Positions 1 through 8,091 of a DNA stretch of 64,000 nucleotides are shown piece by piece. The stretch comes from JAGPUQ01 sp036961295. GTDB lineage: Bacteria; Pseudomonadota; Gammaproteobacteria; Pseudomonadales; Porticoccaceae. The position numbers were made by a program, and so were the translations under genes. The number at the start of each line of letters is the position of its first letter. Position 1 is the stretch's first letter. The notes below the pieces were generated by a model. The model searched no databases. It was given only the letters and a program-made list of their open reading frames with translations, and was not told the origin of the DNA. Location of the stretch: NCBI GenBank assembly GCA_036961295.1, contig JBALVX010000001.1:1-64000 (forward strand). Direction: 5' to 3'.

Positions 1-55
1 ACAATAACAATAACAATAACAATAACAATAACAATAACAATAACAATAACAATAA
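1..55. repeat. Hexanucleotide tandem repeat (ACAATA)n
   Basis: About nine perfect copies of a 6-bp unit run from the window edge to about position 55. Read in the frame of the downstream methyltransferase they give at least 17 consecutive Asn codons (positions 3-53) with no stop. Copy-number change would therefore lengthen or shorten a poly-Asn tract without shifting frame. The left end of the repeat lies outside the window. Confidence 0.95.
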
Positions 56-818
56 GAGGCAACACTATATTTTTGCCGCCTTATTTGCCGTGCTTGGCCT
101 GACGGCTACCGCTAGCCTGGCCGCCAATAATAATCAGGCGATGGTCGCCCGAATAAGCGCGCAGCAAAATGCGCCGGGTCGCGATCAATACGACAGTGTT
201 AAGGATGCCAGCAGAAAGCCTGTTGAAGTGGCGCAATTTTCTGGGGTGAGGGCGGGGATGACCGTGCTCGATATCACCACCGGCGCTGGCTACAGCACAG
301 AAATACTGTCTGCGGCAGTGGGGCCGGAAGGTCTAGTTTATGCCCAAAATCCACACCTTATACTGAAATTAATAGGTGGTAGGCACCATGATGCAATGGT
401 CGAGCGGATGACTGGTAAGCGTCTTCCAAATGTTCGCTACCTTATTGTCGATGCCGAAGATATGCCGTTCCGTGGTTCAATCGATCTGGTGAACTGGGCT
501 TTTAATATCCACGATGTCTACAATGAAGGCGGCGATGCAGCGGCGCTTAAAGACCTGCAAGCTATGAGGCTAGCCCTCAAACCCGGCGGAATTCTTGTTG
601 TAAGTGACCACGTTGGCGTGGCCGGGAACGATAACCGGGAATTGCATCGAATCGAGACGGTGACAATTATCAGCCTGCTTAAGCAAGCCGGATTTGTCGT
701 CGAGGAAAGTTCAGACCTGCTTGCTAATCCAGCCGATGATCACAGTCAGTCCATCTTTGATGATGAACGACGCTACCACACTGATCGGGTGCTGATACGC
801 GCAAGAAAACCGAATTGA
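3..818 (+). CDS. Exported SAM-dependent methyltransferase-like protein (5' partial)
   Basis: The best-supported reading is an ORF open to the left window edge. A GTG at 90 could start it, but upstream in-frame codons encode poly-Asn, then a basic KRQH, then a hydrophobic core and an Ala-rich site ending in SLAA: a signal peptide that a GTG-90 start would cut in half. The mature part has a class I methyltransferase motif I (VLDITTGAGYSTEIL) and later VDAEDMPF, the predicted SAM-binding and acidic loops. It resembles the exported predicted methyltransferases of COG4798, whose substrate is unknown. The true start probably lies just left of the window. No operon partner is visible; the tmRNA gene follows on the other strand. 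Confidence 0.75.
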   Translation, partial: NNNNNNNNNNNNNNNNNKRQHYIFAALFAVLGLTATASLAANNNQAMVARISAQQNAPGRDQYDSVKDASRKPVEVAQFSGVRAGMTVLDITTGAGYSTEILSAAVGPEGLVYAQNPHLILKLIGGRHHDAMVERMTGKRLPNVRYLIVDAEDMPFRGSIDLVNWAFNIHDVYNEGGDAAALKDLQAMRLALKPGGILVVSDHVGVAGNDNRELHRIETVTIISLLKQAGFVVEESSDLLANPADDHSQSIFDDERRYHTDRVLIRARKPN

Positions 819-1058
819 GTCAATGGTAAATAGGCGAGTGAATAGAGGAGTGTCAGCGCTTGCGATATAGAAAAACAGTGTGGTAGATCTGAGGCGATGA
901 TTGAGCAGTTTTATGATTATGTAGATCGATTATAGGGCTAGTGTGGGAATTGGGCCGCTCTCGGGCTTCCTGCCCTTCGCGACAGACGCACGTCCTGTGC
1001 GCCACCCGCAGCGCAATAGCATTTAATCTTGCTGCCTACGCTCATAAAATTAGGCCAA

Positions 1059-1092
1059 TAAAAAACCCCACCACTTTTCAGTGGTGAGGTTT
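1059..1092 (-). terminator. Rho-independent terminator of ssrA
   Basis: Read on the minus strand, a hairpin with ACCTCACCACT/AGTGGTGGGGT arms is followed by a run of T. It lies directly after the encoded CCA end of the tmRNA gene. Confidence 0.85.
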
Positions 1093-1097
1093 GTTAT

Positions 1098-1510
1098 TGG
1101 TGGAGGCGGCGGGAATTGAACCCGCGTCCGTCAGTCCGCTGCCGGCAGCTCTACATGCTTAGTCAGGTCTATTATATTTAGCTCGTCACAGCCCGGCCGA
1201 CAGGGCGCGCAACGTAGCGATTCCGGTTTAGGTTTTAGCGAGTCCACCCCGGACGTGTTTCCTCGCGATCTTGTGAAATATGACACCTGAATGCTTCGCC
1301 ACTACTCCGGGGTTTGACGCCTGAGGTAGTTGAAGCCTGGACGCACAAGCACGGCTCCAGTCAGATGGCGCTCTACTGTTTCTTAGGCAGCGAGTGCGTA
1401 GTTGTCGTCGTTGGCAACTATAAAGTTTGCGACTTTGGATTTACGAGATTGGTCACCCTCTCGGCATGCACTACAGGTTTTGTAACCGGCGTCGAATCCA
1501 AAACGCCCCC
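1098..1510 (-). ncRNA. ssrA: tmRNA
   Basis: Transfer-messenger RNA rescues stalled ribosomes and tags the nascent peptide for proteolysis, working with SmpB (next gene, same strand). The 3' end carries a tRNA-like T arm and an encoded CCA at 1098-1100. The 5' end has GGGGGCG (complement of 1504-1510) pairing with CGCCTCC, followed by the conserved GGATTCGACG. The internal tag ORF is the complement of 1383-1415 and encodes ANDDNYALAA followed by TAA. The E. coli tag is ANDENYALAA, so one acidic residue is swapped. Length (413 nt with CCA) is normal. Short ORFs in this interval are spurious. Confidence 0.96.
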
Positions 1511-1634
1511 AAAACTGTGTGACTTTCTTTTGCAAGACTCCTTTCTATGACTCGAAAGGCGAGTATTGGTTCGCCAGAATCACGGGGGAGATTATATCAC
1601 GGAGGCTGGTGGGCAGGTGTATGCCGGGCGCGAT

Positions 1635-2111
1635 TTAGCTGTGCCGAAGAATCCGCTGTTTTTGCCGCGACCAGTCGCGATCTTTTTCGGAGTCCCGCTT
1701 ATCGTGTTTGTCTTTACCTTTGGCGAGGGCGATTTCGCATTTGACCAGGTGGCCTTTCCAGTACATGGCCGTAGGTACGCAGGCGTAGCCCTTTTGATTG
1801 ACGGCGGCTTCGAGCTTGCTCAATTCCTTGCGGTTTAATAGCAATTTGCGGGGGCGAGTGGGCTCGGTGACAAAGTGGCTGGCGGCGGTGGGTAGTGGCA
1901 CGATATTGGCGCTCATTAAAAACGCTTCGCCCCGGGTGAACTGGACGTAGCTGTCGACGATTTGCACTTTTTTCTCGCGCAGGCTTTTAACTTCCCAGCC
2001 GAGTAGGACGACGCCGGTTTCAAAGCGATCTTCCAGATGGTAGTCGTGCCGCGCCCGTTTGTTGAGCGCGATGGTGGGGGAGGTGTCTTTCTTTTTGGGT
2101 TTTTTGGCCAT
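1635..2111 (-). CDS. smpB: SsrA-binding protein SmpB
   Basis: SmpB binds the tRNA-like domain of tmRNA and delivers it to stalled ribosomes. The 158-residue protein has the usual length, a Lys-rich N terminus (MAKKPKKK), the core ARHDYHLEDRFETGVVLLG, and a very basic C-terminal tail that enters the ribosomal mRNA channel. It lies about 125 bp upstream of ssrA on the same strand, the usual arrangement. It is divergent from the transporter starting near 2200. Confidence 0.96.
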   Translation of the reverse strand: MAKKPKKKDTSPTIALNKRARHDYHLEDRFETGVVLLGWEVKSLREKKVQIVDSYVQFTRGEAFLMSANIVPLPTAASHFVTEPTRPRKLLLNRKELSKLEAAVNQKGYACVPTAMYWKGHLVKCEIALAKGKDKHDKRDSEKDRDWSRQKQRILRHS

Positions 2112-2206
2112 GGGTTAATTATATCGTGTGCGCGGGGTCACATGCGGATGTTTATGCATGTTGGCGATAAAGGTTAAACTTGGACGATGAGATATGGAAT
2201 TTCAGT

Positions 2207-3604
2207 ATGGCGCTAAGCACGAATAAGCCTGCACAGTCGGTGGCGAACACTCGTCATGGCCGCTGGTCGAGCCGTTGGACCTTTATTATGGCCGCGACGG
2301 GCTCCGCAGTGGGGCTGGGTAATCTGTGGAAATTTCCCTATATCGCCGGGGAAAACGGCGGCGGCGCTTTTGTGCTGGTGTATTTGCTGTGCATTTTAAT
2401 GCTGGGTATTCCGGTGATGGTGGCGGAAGTAATGCTGGGTCGGCGGGGACGGCAAAGCCCGATCCGCACTATGGCAGCACTAACCTGCGAAGCTGGCCTG
2501 GGGAAATTTTGGAATGGCATCGGCTGGTTGGGCGTGGTGGCCGGCTTATTGATTTTGTCTTATTACTCGGTAATTGCAGGCTGGGCGCTGGCCTATATCC
2601 CGGATATGACTCAGGGTTTATTTCAGGGTGCCAATGCCGAACAGGTGCAAACGCGGTTTGATGCCTTACTGGCAGATCGCAATGGGTTGATCTACTACCA
2701 GTCGATTTTTATGCTGCTCACCACCGGCGTGGTGGTGTTTGGGGTGAGCCGGGGTTTGGGTGTAGCGGTGCGGCTGCTGATGCCGCTGTTGTTTTTGATC
2801 CTGGTGGCGTTGTTGATTTTTGCCTGGCAGCAGGGGGACTTTGCTCGCGGTTTTGAGTTTATGTTCCACTTTAATCTCGAAGCGCTGACCGGTGAATCGG
2901 TACTGATTGCGCTGGGGCACTCGTTTTTTACCTTGAGCCTGGGTATGGGATCGATCATGGCCTACGGGGCGTATATGCCCCAGCAGGCGAGCATCGGCAA
3001 GACGGTGTTGATGGTGGGCGCTCTCGATACCCTGGTGGCGCTGATGGCGGGTTTGGCCATATTCCCCATCGTGTTTGCCCATCCGGGACTGGAACCCAGT
3101 GCGGGGCCAGAACTATTGTTTATCAGCTTGCCCATAGCCTTTGGCAATATGGTTGGCGGAGTGTTATTCGGCACGGTATTTTTTATTCTGGTGACCATTG
3201 CGGCGTGGACCTCGGCGATTTCCCTGATCGAGCCAGGGGTGGCCTGGTTAATTGAGAACAAAGGCTTTAATCGCTTTACCGCCAATGTGTTGTTAGCGCT
3301 GATCGCCTGGGTGTTGGGTTTGGGGACGGTGTTGTCGTTTAACGATTGGTCGGAATACACGGTGTTCGGTTTTACTTTCTTTGACGGGATGGACTTTTTG
3401 ACCTCCCGCATTATGTTGCCAACCACCGGCTTGTTGATTGCGGTATTTGTAGCCTGGGTGATGCCAAGGGTGTTGTCGAAACAAGAGTTGAACGGCGAGG
3501 CCTCGGTGGCGTATCAATTGTGGTTTTGGGTGCTGCGCTGGGTGTGTCCCTTAGGTATTGCCGCGGTGATGATCTATGGCCTGTACGATACTTTTTCAGG
3601 GTAA
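2207..3604 (+). CDS. Na+-dependent transporter, NSS (LeuT-fold) family
   Basis: A predicted inner-membrane sodium symporter of the neurotransmitter:sodium symporter family, which imports amino acids or related amines. The N terminus has the hallmark ATGSAVGLGNLWKFPY of TM1 with its unwound Na+/substrate site, followed by about 11 hydrophobic segments. I chose ATG 2207 (MALSTNKPAQ); a TTG at 2180 would add nine residues with no clear ribosome site. Bacterial members often have 11-12 helices, and the length (about 465 aa) fits. The substrate is not predictable. Three 11-bp repeats follow the stop codon. Confidence 0.88.
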   Translation: MALSTNKPAQSVANTRHGRWSSRWTFIMAATGSAVGLGNLWKFPYIAGENGGGAFVLVYLLCILMLGIPVMVAEVMLGRRGRQSPIRTMAALTCEAGLGKFWNGIGWLGVVAGLLILSYYSVIAGWALAYIPDMTQGLFQGANAEQVQTRFDALLADRNGLIYYQSIFMLLTTGVVVFGVSRGLGVAVRLLMPLLFLILVALLIFAWQQGDFARGFEFMFHFNLEALTGESVLIALGHSFFTLSLGMGSIMAYGAYMPQQASIGKTVLMVGALDTLVALMAGLAIFPIVFAHPGLEPSAGPELLFISLPIAFGNMVGGVLFGTVFFILVTIAAWTSAISLIEPGVAWLIENKGFNRFTANVLLALIAWVLGLGTVLSFNDWSEYTVFGFTFFDGMDFLTSRIMLPTTGLLIAVFVAWVMPRVLSKQELNGEASVAYQLWFWVLRWVCPLGIAAVMIYGLYDTFSG

Positions 3605-3640
3605 GTACAAGTTAAGTACAAGTTAAGTACAAGTTAAGTT
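3603..3640. repeat. 11-bp tandem repeat, about 3.4 copies
   Basis: Unit AAGTACAAGTT is repeated exactly at 3603-3613, 3614-3624 and 3625-3635, then partly again. It overlaps the stop region of the NSS transporter and lies upstream of ratA. No function is evident. Confidence 0.9.
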
Positions 3641-3679
3641 GCAGGGTAAGTTACCGACTAGCTGGGAAATAATGGGCTT

Positions 3680-4144
3680 ATGAGTGAAACGCGAATCCAA
3701 CGCAGCGCGCTGGTGTCTTACAGCGCCGAGGCGATGTTTGATCTGGTGACGGATATAGAGCGCTACCCCGAATATATGGATGGTTGCGTCGGTGCTGAAG
3801 TGCTGTCCAGCGAGTCGAATGAAGTGGTGGCGCGACTCGATTTAAAAAAAGCCGGGATTCGACAAAGTTTTGTCACCCGCAACCGCCAGCACTATCCCGA
3901 AAGCATTGAGCTAAGCCTGGAGGAAGGGCCGTTTAAGGAGTTTTCTGGGGTGTGGCGCTTCCTGCCCCTGGGTGATTTGGGCAGCAAGGTAAGCCTGGAG
4001 ATTAACTTTGTACTCAGCCATCGACTGTTGAGTAAACCCGCGCAGACTCTGTTTACCAGCGTCGCCAATAACCTGGTGACCTCACTGACGGAGCGGGCGG
4101 TGGCGCTTTATGGCGATGCGACCAGAGATAAGCAGGCCCAATAA
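3680..4144 (+). CDS. ratA: RatA/COQ10-like START-domain protein
   Basis: A 154-residue SRPBCC/START-superfamily protein. Motifs that identify the family are RSALVSYSAEAMFDLVTDIERYPEY near the N terminus and the central FKEFSGVWRF. The E. coli homologue was reported as a 50S-binding toxin, RatA; the eukaryotic homologue COQ10 supports coenzyme Q function, so lipid or quinone binding is an alternative role. It precedes rnfH, the conserved ratA-rnfH pair next to smpB/ssrA in gammaproteobacteria. Confidence 0.9.
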   Translation: MSETRIQRSALVSYSAEAMFDLVTDIERYPEYMDGCVGAEVLSSESNEVVARLDLKKAGIRQSFVTRNRQHYPESIELSLEEGPFKEFSGVWRFLPLGDLGSKVSLEINFVLSHRLLSKPAQTLFTSVANNLVTSLTERAVALYGDATRDKQAQ

Positions 4145-4226
4145 TCGAGTTAGGAAAGGCTGTGGGGTCGCGGGTTTTATAGGTTAAAATTGCGCACTCC
4201 TTTATCTAGGCTATTGGATTTAAGTT

Positions 4227-4586
4227 GTGAGTGAACAGTTACTAAGCGTTGAAGTGGCTTACGCCCTACCGGATACCCAAAAAATTATCGCGTTGCGAGT
4301 GCCTGCGGGTACTACGGCGGCGCAAGCCGTGCGCCTGTCAAAAATCACTGAGGTGTTTCCAGAGATTGATTTAGACAGTGCGGCAATGGGTATTTTTAGT
4401 CAAACCCTGGGTAGCAAGGGCTTGCCGCCAGCGGATGAATACCAACTGCGGTCGATGGATAGAGTCGAGATTTATCGGCCCTTAATCGTCGACCCTAAAG
4501 AGGTGCGCAAGCGCCGCGCAGCAGAGGCCAAAGCGCGCAGGGCTGCGGAAAAGGCGGCGGAAAAAGCAGCAGAAAAAGCGGGGTAA
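4227..4586 (+). CDS. rnfH: RnfH family ubiquitin-like protein
   Basis: A small beta-grasp (UPF0125/RnfH) protein of 119 residues with a GTG start. The core SVEVAYALPDTQKIIALRVPAG and the later YQLRSMDRVEIYRPLIVDPKEVRKRRA are typical. The molecular role is not settled. The C terminus is an Ala/Lys/Glu repeat (AEKA about four times), matching a 12-bp DNA repeat and lengthening the usual basic tail. It probably shares a transcript with ratA 82 bp upstream. Confidence 0.9.
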   Translation: MSEQLLSVEVAYALPDTQKIIALRVPAGTTAAQAVRLSKITEVFPEIDLDSAAMGIFSQTLGSKGLPPADEYQLRSMDRVEIYRPLIVDPKEVRKRRAAEAKARRAAEKAAEKAAEKAG

Positions 4587-4639
4587 GTCAGATGCTTTCG
4601 TAGGCCGGGCCAGCGGCTAGCTATAGCTATAAGGCCGGC

Positions 4640-5134
4640 TTAGATATCCTGATCGAGAACGCTAGACTGATCTTCAACACCAATTTCGCTTTCCTCGGGA
4701 ATCGGTACGGCGAGAGGGGCTTCAAATTCAGGCTCTGTTGGTGCCGCGTTTACTGCATCGGCAGGCGAAGAGCCCGCCGCCGGAGCCCCATTATTGGCAG
4801 CGGAAGGCAGGTAATCTCCGGTAATACCCGACAGGGCATCGTCGGTAAAATGCACCGCCACTTGCTCCCGCAACTCGAAGCCATTGGGTAGTTTTACACT
4901 GTACCAGTAGTCCCAGCGGCTTTGGTTAAAGGTGTCGGCGACGAGCGGTGTACCCAGAACATAGCGCACTTGCAAGCGGGTCATGCCTGGTCTGAGTTGG
5001 TCGACCATCTCCTGGGTGACAATATTTCCCTGCTGAATAGGGAATTTATACACACTAGGCAGTTTGAGGTAAGAACACCCCGGAAGTGTCGCGATGGCCA
5101 GGATAAACGCGATCGCGCGGAAGTGATGAAGCAT
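4640..5134 (-). CDS. bamE: Outer membrane assembly lipoprotein BamE
   Basis: BamE (SmpA/OmlA) is a lipoprotein subunit of the BAM complex that inserts beta-barrel proteins in the outer membrane. The start at 5134 gives a clean lipoprotein signal, MLHHFRAIAFILAIATLPGC, with the lipobox Cys at residue 20; an upstream in-frame start at 5260 would bury it. The core PIQQGNIVTQEMVDQLRPGM and VRYVLGTPLVADTF are diagnostic. A Pro/Ala/Glu-rich tail of about 50 residues follows the fold, longer than in E. coli. It diverges from fur with about 75 bp between starts, the conserved arrangement. Confidence 0.93.
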   Translation of the reverse strand: MLHHFRAIAFILAIATLPGCSYLKLPSVYKFPIQQGNIVTQEMVDQLRPGMTRLQVRYVLGTPLVADTFNQSRWDYWYSVKLPNGFELREQVAVHFTDDALSGITGDYLPSAANNGAPAAGSSPADAVNAAPTEPEFEAPLAVPIPEESEIGVEDQSSVLDQDI

Positions 5135-5209
5135 TGTGGGGTTCCAGTTAGAGAGTCGAGAGGTGATAATACCGAAACGGCTATTTAGTGAGAAGGGGTA
5201 CACAATATC

Positions 5210-5629
5210 ATGTCTGACGAAGACCTGGAAATCAGAAAGGCCGGACTCAAGGTAACCCACCCTCGCGTGAAGATTTTACAGGTGTTGGAGGAGTCGGAAC
5301 AAAAGCACATGACCGCCGACGACGTCTACCGCGGGCTTACCGAAGCCGGTGAAGATGTGGGTATTGCCACGGTCTACCGGGTGTTGACTCAGTTTGAGAC
5401 CGCCGGGTTGATCGAAAAAAATGTATTTGACGATGGTGCCGCCCGTTACGAAATAAATCGGGGGGCTCATCACGATCATATGGTGTGCATGGTGACCGGG
5501 CGGGTTATGGAGTTTCATAACGAGGACATCGAAGACATGCAGACCAAAGCTGCCGAGGAAGCCGGTTATGAATTGGTCGGACACAGCCTGGTGTTATATG
5601 TGCGACCACTGCCGACGGAGCAGGATTAA
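5210..5629 (+). CDS. fur: Ferric uptake regulator Fur
   Basis: An iron-responsive repressor of 139 residues. It has an N-terminal winged helix (GLKVTHPRVKILQVLE and DVGIATVYRVLTQFE), then the metal-binding GAHHDHMVC dimerisation domain. Cys93 is kept, but the second Cys of the E. coli C-x2-C pair is Thr96 (CMVTG). Pseudomonads also lack this pair, so structural zinc by Cys is probably absent. It is divergent from bamE. I see no convincing Fur box in the short shared promoter region. Confidence 0.94.
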   Translation: MSDEDLEIRKAGLKVTHPRVKILQVLEESEQKHMTADDVYRGLTEAGEDVGIATVYRVLTQFETAGLIEKNVFDDGAARYEINRGAHHDHMVCMVTGRVMEFHNEDIEDMQTKAAEEAGYELVGHSLVLYVRPLPTEQD

Positions 5630-5763
5630 AACCAGCAGTTTGAAATTAATCATTCAAGGCAACCACCAGATACCAATTACCAGATACCAGAGCACCGGTA
5701 TTTGGGAATATTGCCTTAATCTAAATTTACCTTTACAGAAAATACGGAACACAGGAGTCTCTA

Positions 5764-6903
5764 GTGGAAGATATTAGTTTGCAGTCCAAGATCGACGTGT
5801 TGAGCGAAGAGCAAGTGCTGATACAAGACAGTGCCGTTGCTTTTATTGCCCAGGACGAGGAATTAAAACGCGTACGCGCCAGCCGCTTTACCCAGCCCGG
5901 CTACGATAAAGCCGTGTGGCAAGAAATGGCAGAGTCCGGGTGGCTCGGTTTTCTGGTGCCGGAGGAATACGACGGTGTTGGCTTATCGTTCTCTGAGCTG
6001 AATTTGGTATTGATTCAACTGGGCAAGGGCTTGTCGCCCGCCCCGTTTGTCTCCACCGCGGTTGCTGCGGCTCGCGCCCTGGTGAAGGGTGATAACGAAG
6101 CACTTAAAAAAGAAAAGCTGCCCTCGCTGGTTGCCGGTGAGTGGAAACCCGCTCTGGCCTGGCAGGAAGTTCGTGCTGACTTGTCGGAAACAGCCACCGC
6201 CGTTACCTGCGCTAATGATGTGCTCAATGGGGTTAAACGCTTTGTGCCGGACGCCGGTGGTGCCGATGCCTTTATTGTTTCCGCCGCTGCGGATGCAGGC
6301 ACGGGTTTGTATTTAGTAGACAAAGACGCCGCTGGTATCAGCATTGAGTATGAGCAGCGTGTCGATGGTGGTTTTTACGGACACATTACTTTTGTAGATA
6401 CCCCGGTAAGCGATGTGGTCGCAGCCGCAGGTAATAGCGAAGGTCAAGGCGAAGCGGTGCTTGCCGCTGTGCTGGATGAAACCCGTGTGGCAGTCAGTGC
6501 TGAATTACTGGGCGTGATGACGCGGGCTTTGGAAATTAGTGTTGATTACATTGCGCAGCGTGTGCAGTTCGATAAGCCCATCGGTAGTTTTCAGGCCTTG
6601 CAGCACAAAACGGTAGATCTGTTTATCTTGACTGAGATTTCCCGTTCGGTTCTGTTGCAAGCGGCGACGGTGTTTGATTCCGACGCCTCGGCGCAGGAGC
6701 GGGCCATCGCGGCCAGCCAGGTGAAAGCGCGTTGTTCCGACGCAGCGCTGACCGTCGGCAAAGATGCAATTCAACTTCACGGTGGTATTGGTTACACCGA
6801 CGAAGCCAATATTGGCTTATATCTGAAAAAAGCCATGTACCTGTCCTCCTGGCTCGGCGGCGCAAGTGCACATCGCGCGCGCTACGCTGAACTGACTTTG
6901 TAA
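5764..6903 (+). CDS. Acyl-CoA dehydrogenase, short form
   Basis: A 379-residue FAD-dependent acyl-CoA dehydrogenase with a GTG start. The fold is read from the N-terminal MAESGWLGFLVPEEYDGVGLS, the middle beta domain, and C-terminal DAIQLHGGIGYTDEANIGLYLKKA. The position that carries Glu in medium-chain enzymes is Gly (WLGGAS), while an alternative base is offered by DETRVAVSAELLG, where long-chain types keep theirs. It is first of three dehydrogenases in one transcript (15-bp gap to the next). Divergence from its two neighbours suggests a different substrate or a partner-subunit role. Confidence 0.88.
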   Translation: MEDISLQSKIDVLSEEQVLIQDSAVAFIAQDEELKRVRASRFTQPGYDKAVWQEMAESGWLGFLVPEEYDGVGLSFSELNLVLIQLGKGLSPAPFVSTAVAAARALVKGDNEALKKEKLPSLVAGEWKPALAWQEVRADLSETATAVTCANDVLNGVKRFVPDAGGADAFIVSAAADAGTGLYLVDKDAAGISIEYEQRVDGGFYGHITFVDTPVSDVVAAAGNSEGQGEAVLAAVLDETRVAVSAELLGVMTRALEISVDYIAQRVQFDKPIGSFQALQHKTVDLFILTEISRSVLLQAATVFDSDASAQERAIAASQVKARCSDAALTVGKDAIQLHGGIGYTDEANIGLYLKKAMYLSSWLGGASAHRARYAELTL

Positions 6904-6918
6904 GGGGGAGGAAGAGAG

Positions 6919-8091
6919 ATGACAAACACGACAACGAATCAGCAAGTAGATTACAACGGCATGGGCGACGATGCTTTTCGTCAAATGGTGCACGATTGGT
7001 TTGTAGAAAATTATCCGGAAGAACTGCGTTTTCCACCCGAGCGCATGCACTGGGATCAGTGTGGTGACTGGTATATGACCCTGGCCAAAAAAGGTTGGCT
7101 GGCTCCAGGCTGGCCTGCCGAACATGGCGGCATGGGTTTAGACGCCAACAAGCTGCTTATTTTTATGGATGTTAATGAATCCTACGGTGTCGGACGTACG
7201 CCGGATCAAGGCATGACTATGGTCGGGCCGCTATTGATTCAACACGGCACCGACGAGCAGCGCGCCCATTACTTACCGAAAATCCTGGCCGGTGAACACA
7301 TCTGGTGTCAGGGCTACTCCGAGCCGGGTGCGGGTTCCGATCTGGCAAATTTGAGTACCTCTGCGGTGCGTGATGGCGACGACTATGTGGTTAACGGCCA
7401 CAAAATCTGGACTACCCTGGCGATGGACGCCAATCAGATTTTTGTCCTAGTGCGCACTGACAAAGAGGGCAAAAAGCAGCAGGGTATTACCTTCTTGCTG
7501 GTGCCGCTGGATAGTCCTGGCATCACCGTACGACCGATAGTCAATTTGGGTATGCACGACGAATTTGCCGAAGTCTTCTTCGACGACGTGCGCGTGCCGG
7601 TAGCCAATGTGGTGGGCGGTGAACATAAAGGCTGGGGCATCGCCAAGGCGCTGCTCGGTCACGAGCGTATCTTTATTGGTAGCCCCAAGTTTGCCATCCT
7701 GGCGATGTCTCGACTCAAGGCCCTGGCCGATATGGCCGGCTTGTTTGCAGACCCGCTGTTTGTGGATCGTTACACCCAGTTGAAAATGGATATTGCCGAT
7801 CTCGGTGCTGCCTATAAGCGCTTTGTCGAAGTGCTTAAGCGCGGTGGCCACATTGGTGCCGAAGTATCGATGTTAAAAATCTGGAACACTGAAACCCAGC
7901 AGCGGGTGATGGATTTAATGCTCGATGCTGCCGGTGAGCACGGTGGCGTTTGGGGTGAACTGGAAACTGCCGATGGCGTAGCGCGCGCCGCCGGTGATTT
8001 TATTGGCGCGCGTCCCACCACGATTTACGGCGGCAGTAATGAAGTGCAGCGTAATATTTTAGCCAAAGCCGTATTGAAGCTGCCATCGTGA
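6919..8091 (+). CDS. Acyl-CoA dehydrogenase (large, FadE-like)
   Basis: A 390-residue acyl-CoA dehydrogenase. Diagnostic segments are KKGWLAPGWPAEHGGMG, the FAD/substrate loop IWCQGYSEPGAGSDLA, and C-terminal PTTIYGGSNEVQRNI. The Glu of EGTSQIQR in medium-chain enzymes is Gly here; the likely base is the Glu in GHERIFIG, as in long-chain and isovaleryl enzymes. This type is common in steroid, terpenoid and branched acyl side-chain degradation. Its stop overlaps the next gene's GTG start by 4 nt, so the two are translationally coupled. Confidence 0.9.
   Translation: MTNTTTNQQVDYNGMGDDAFRQMVHDWFVENYPEELRFPPERMHWDQCGDWYMTLAKKGWLAPGWPAEHGGMGLDANKLLIFMDVNESYGVGRTPDQGMTMVGPLLIQHGTDEQRAHYLPKILAGEHIWCQGYSEPGAGSDLANLSTSAVRDGDDYVVNGHKIWTTLAMDANQIFVLVRTDKEGKKQQGITFLLVPLDSPGITVRPIVNLGMHDEFAEVFFDDVRVPVANVVGGEHKGWGIAKALLGHERIFIGSPKFAILAMSRLKALADMAGLFADPLFVDRYTQLKMDIADLGAAYKRFVEVLKRGGHIGAEVSMLKIWNTETQQRVMDLMLDAAGEHGGVWGELETADGVARAAGDFIGARPTTIYGGSNEVQRNILAKAVLKLPS

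Noticed and set aside
1314..1838. Plus-strand ORFs of 65-90 codons
   Set aside because: They lie inside the tmRNA gene or opposite smpB and have no ribosome site or family; they are shadows.
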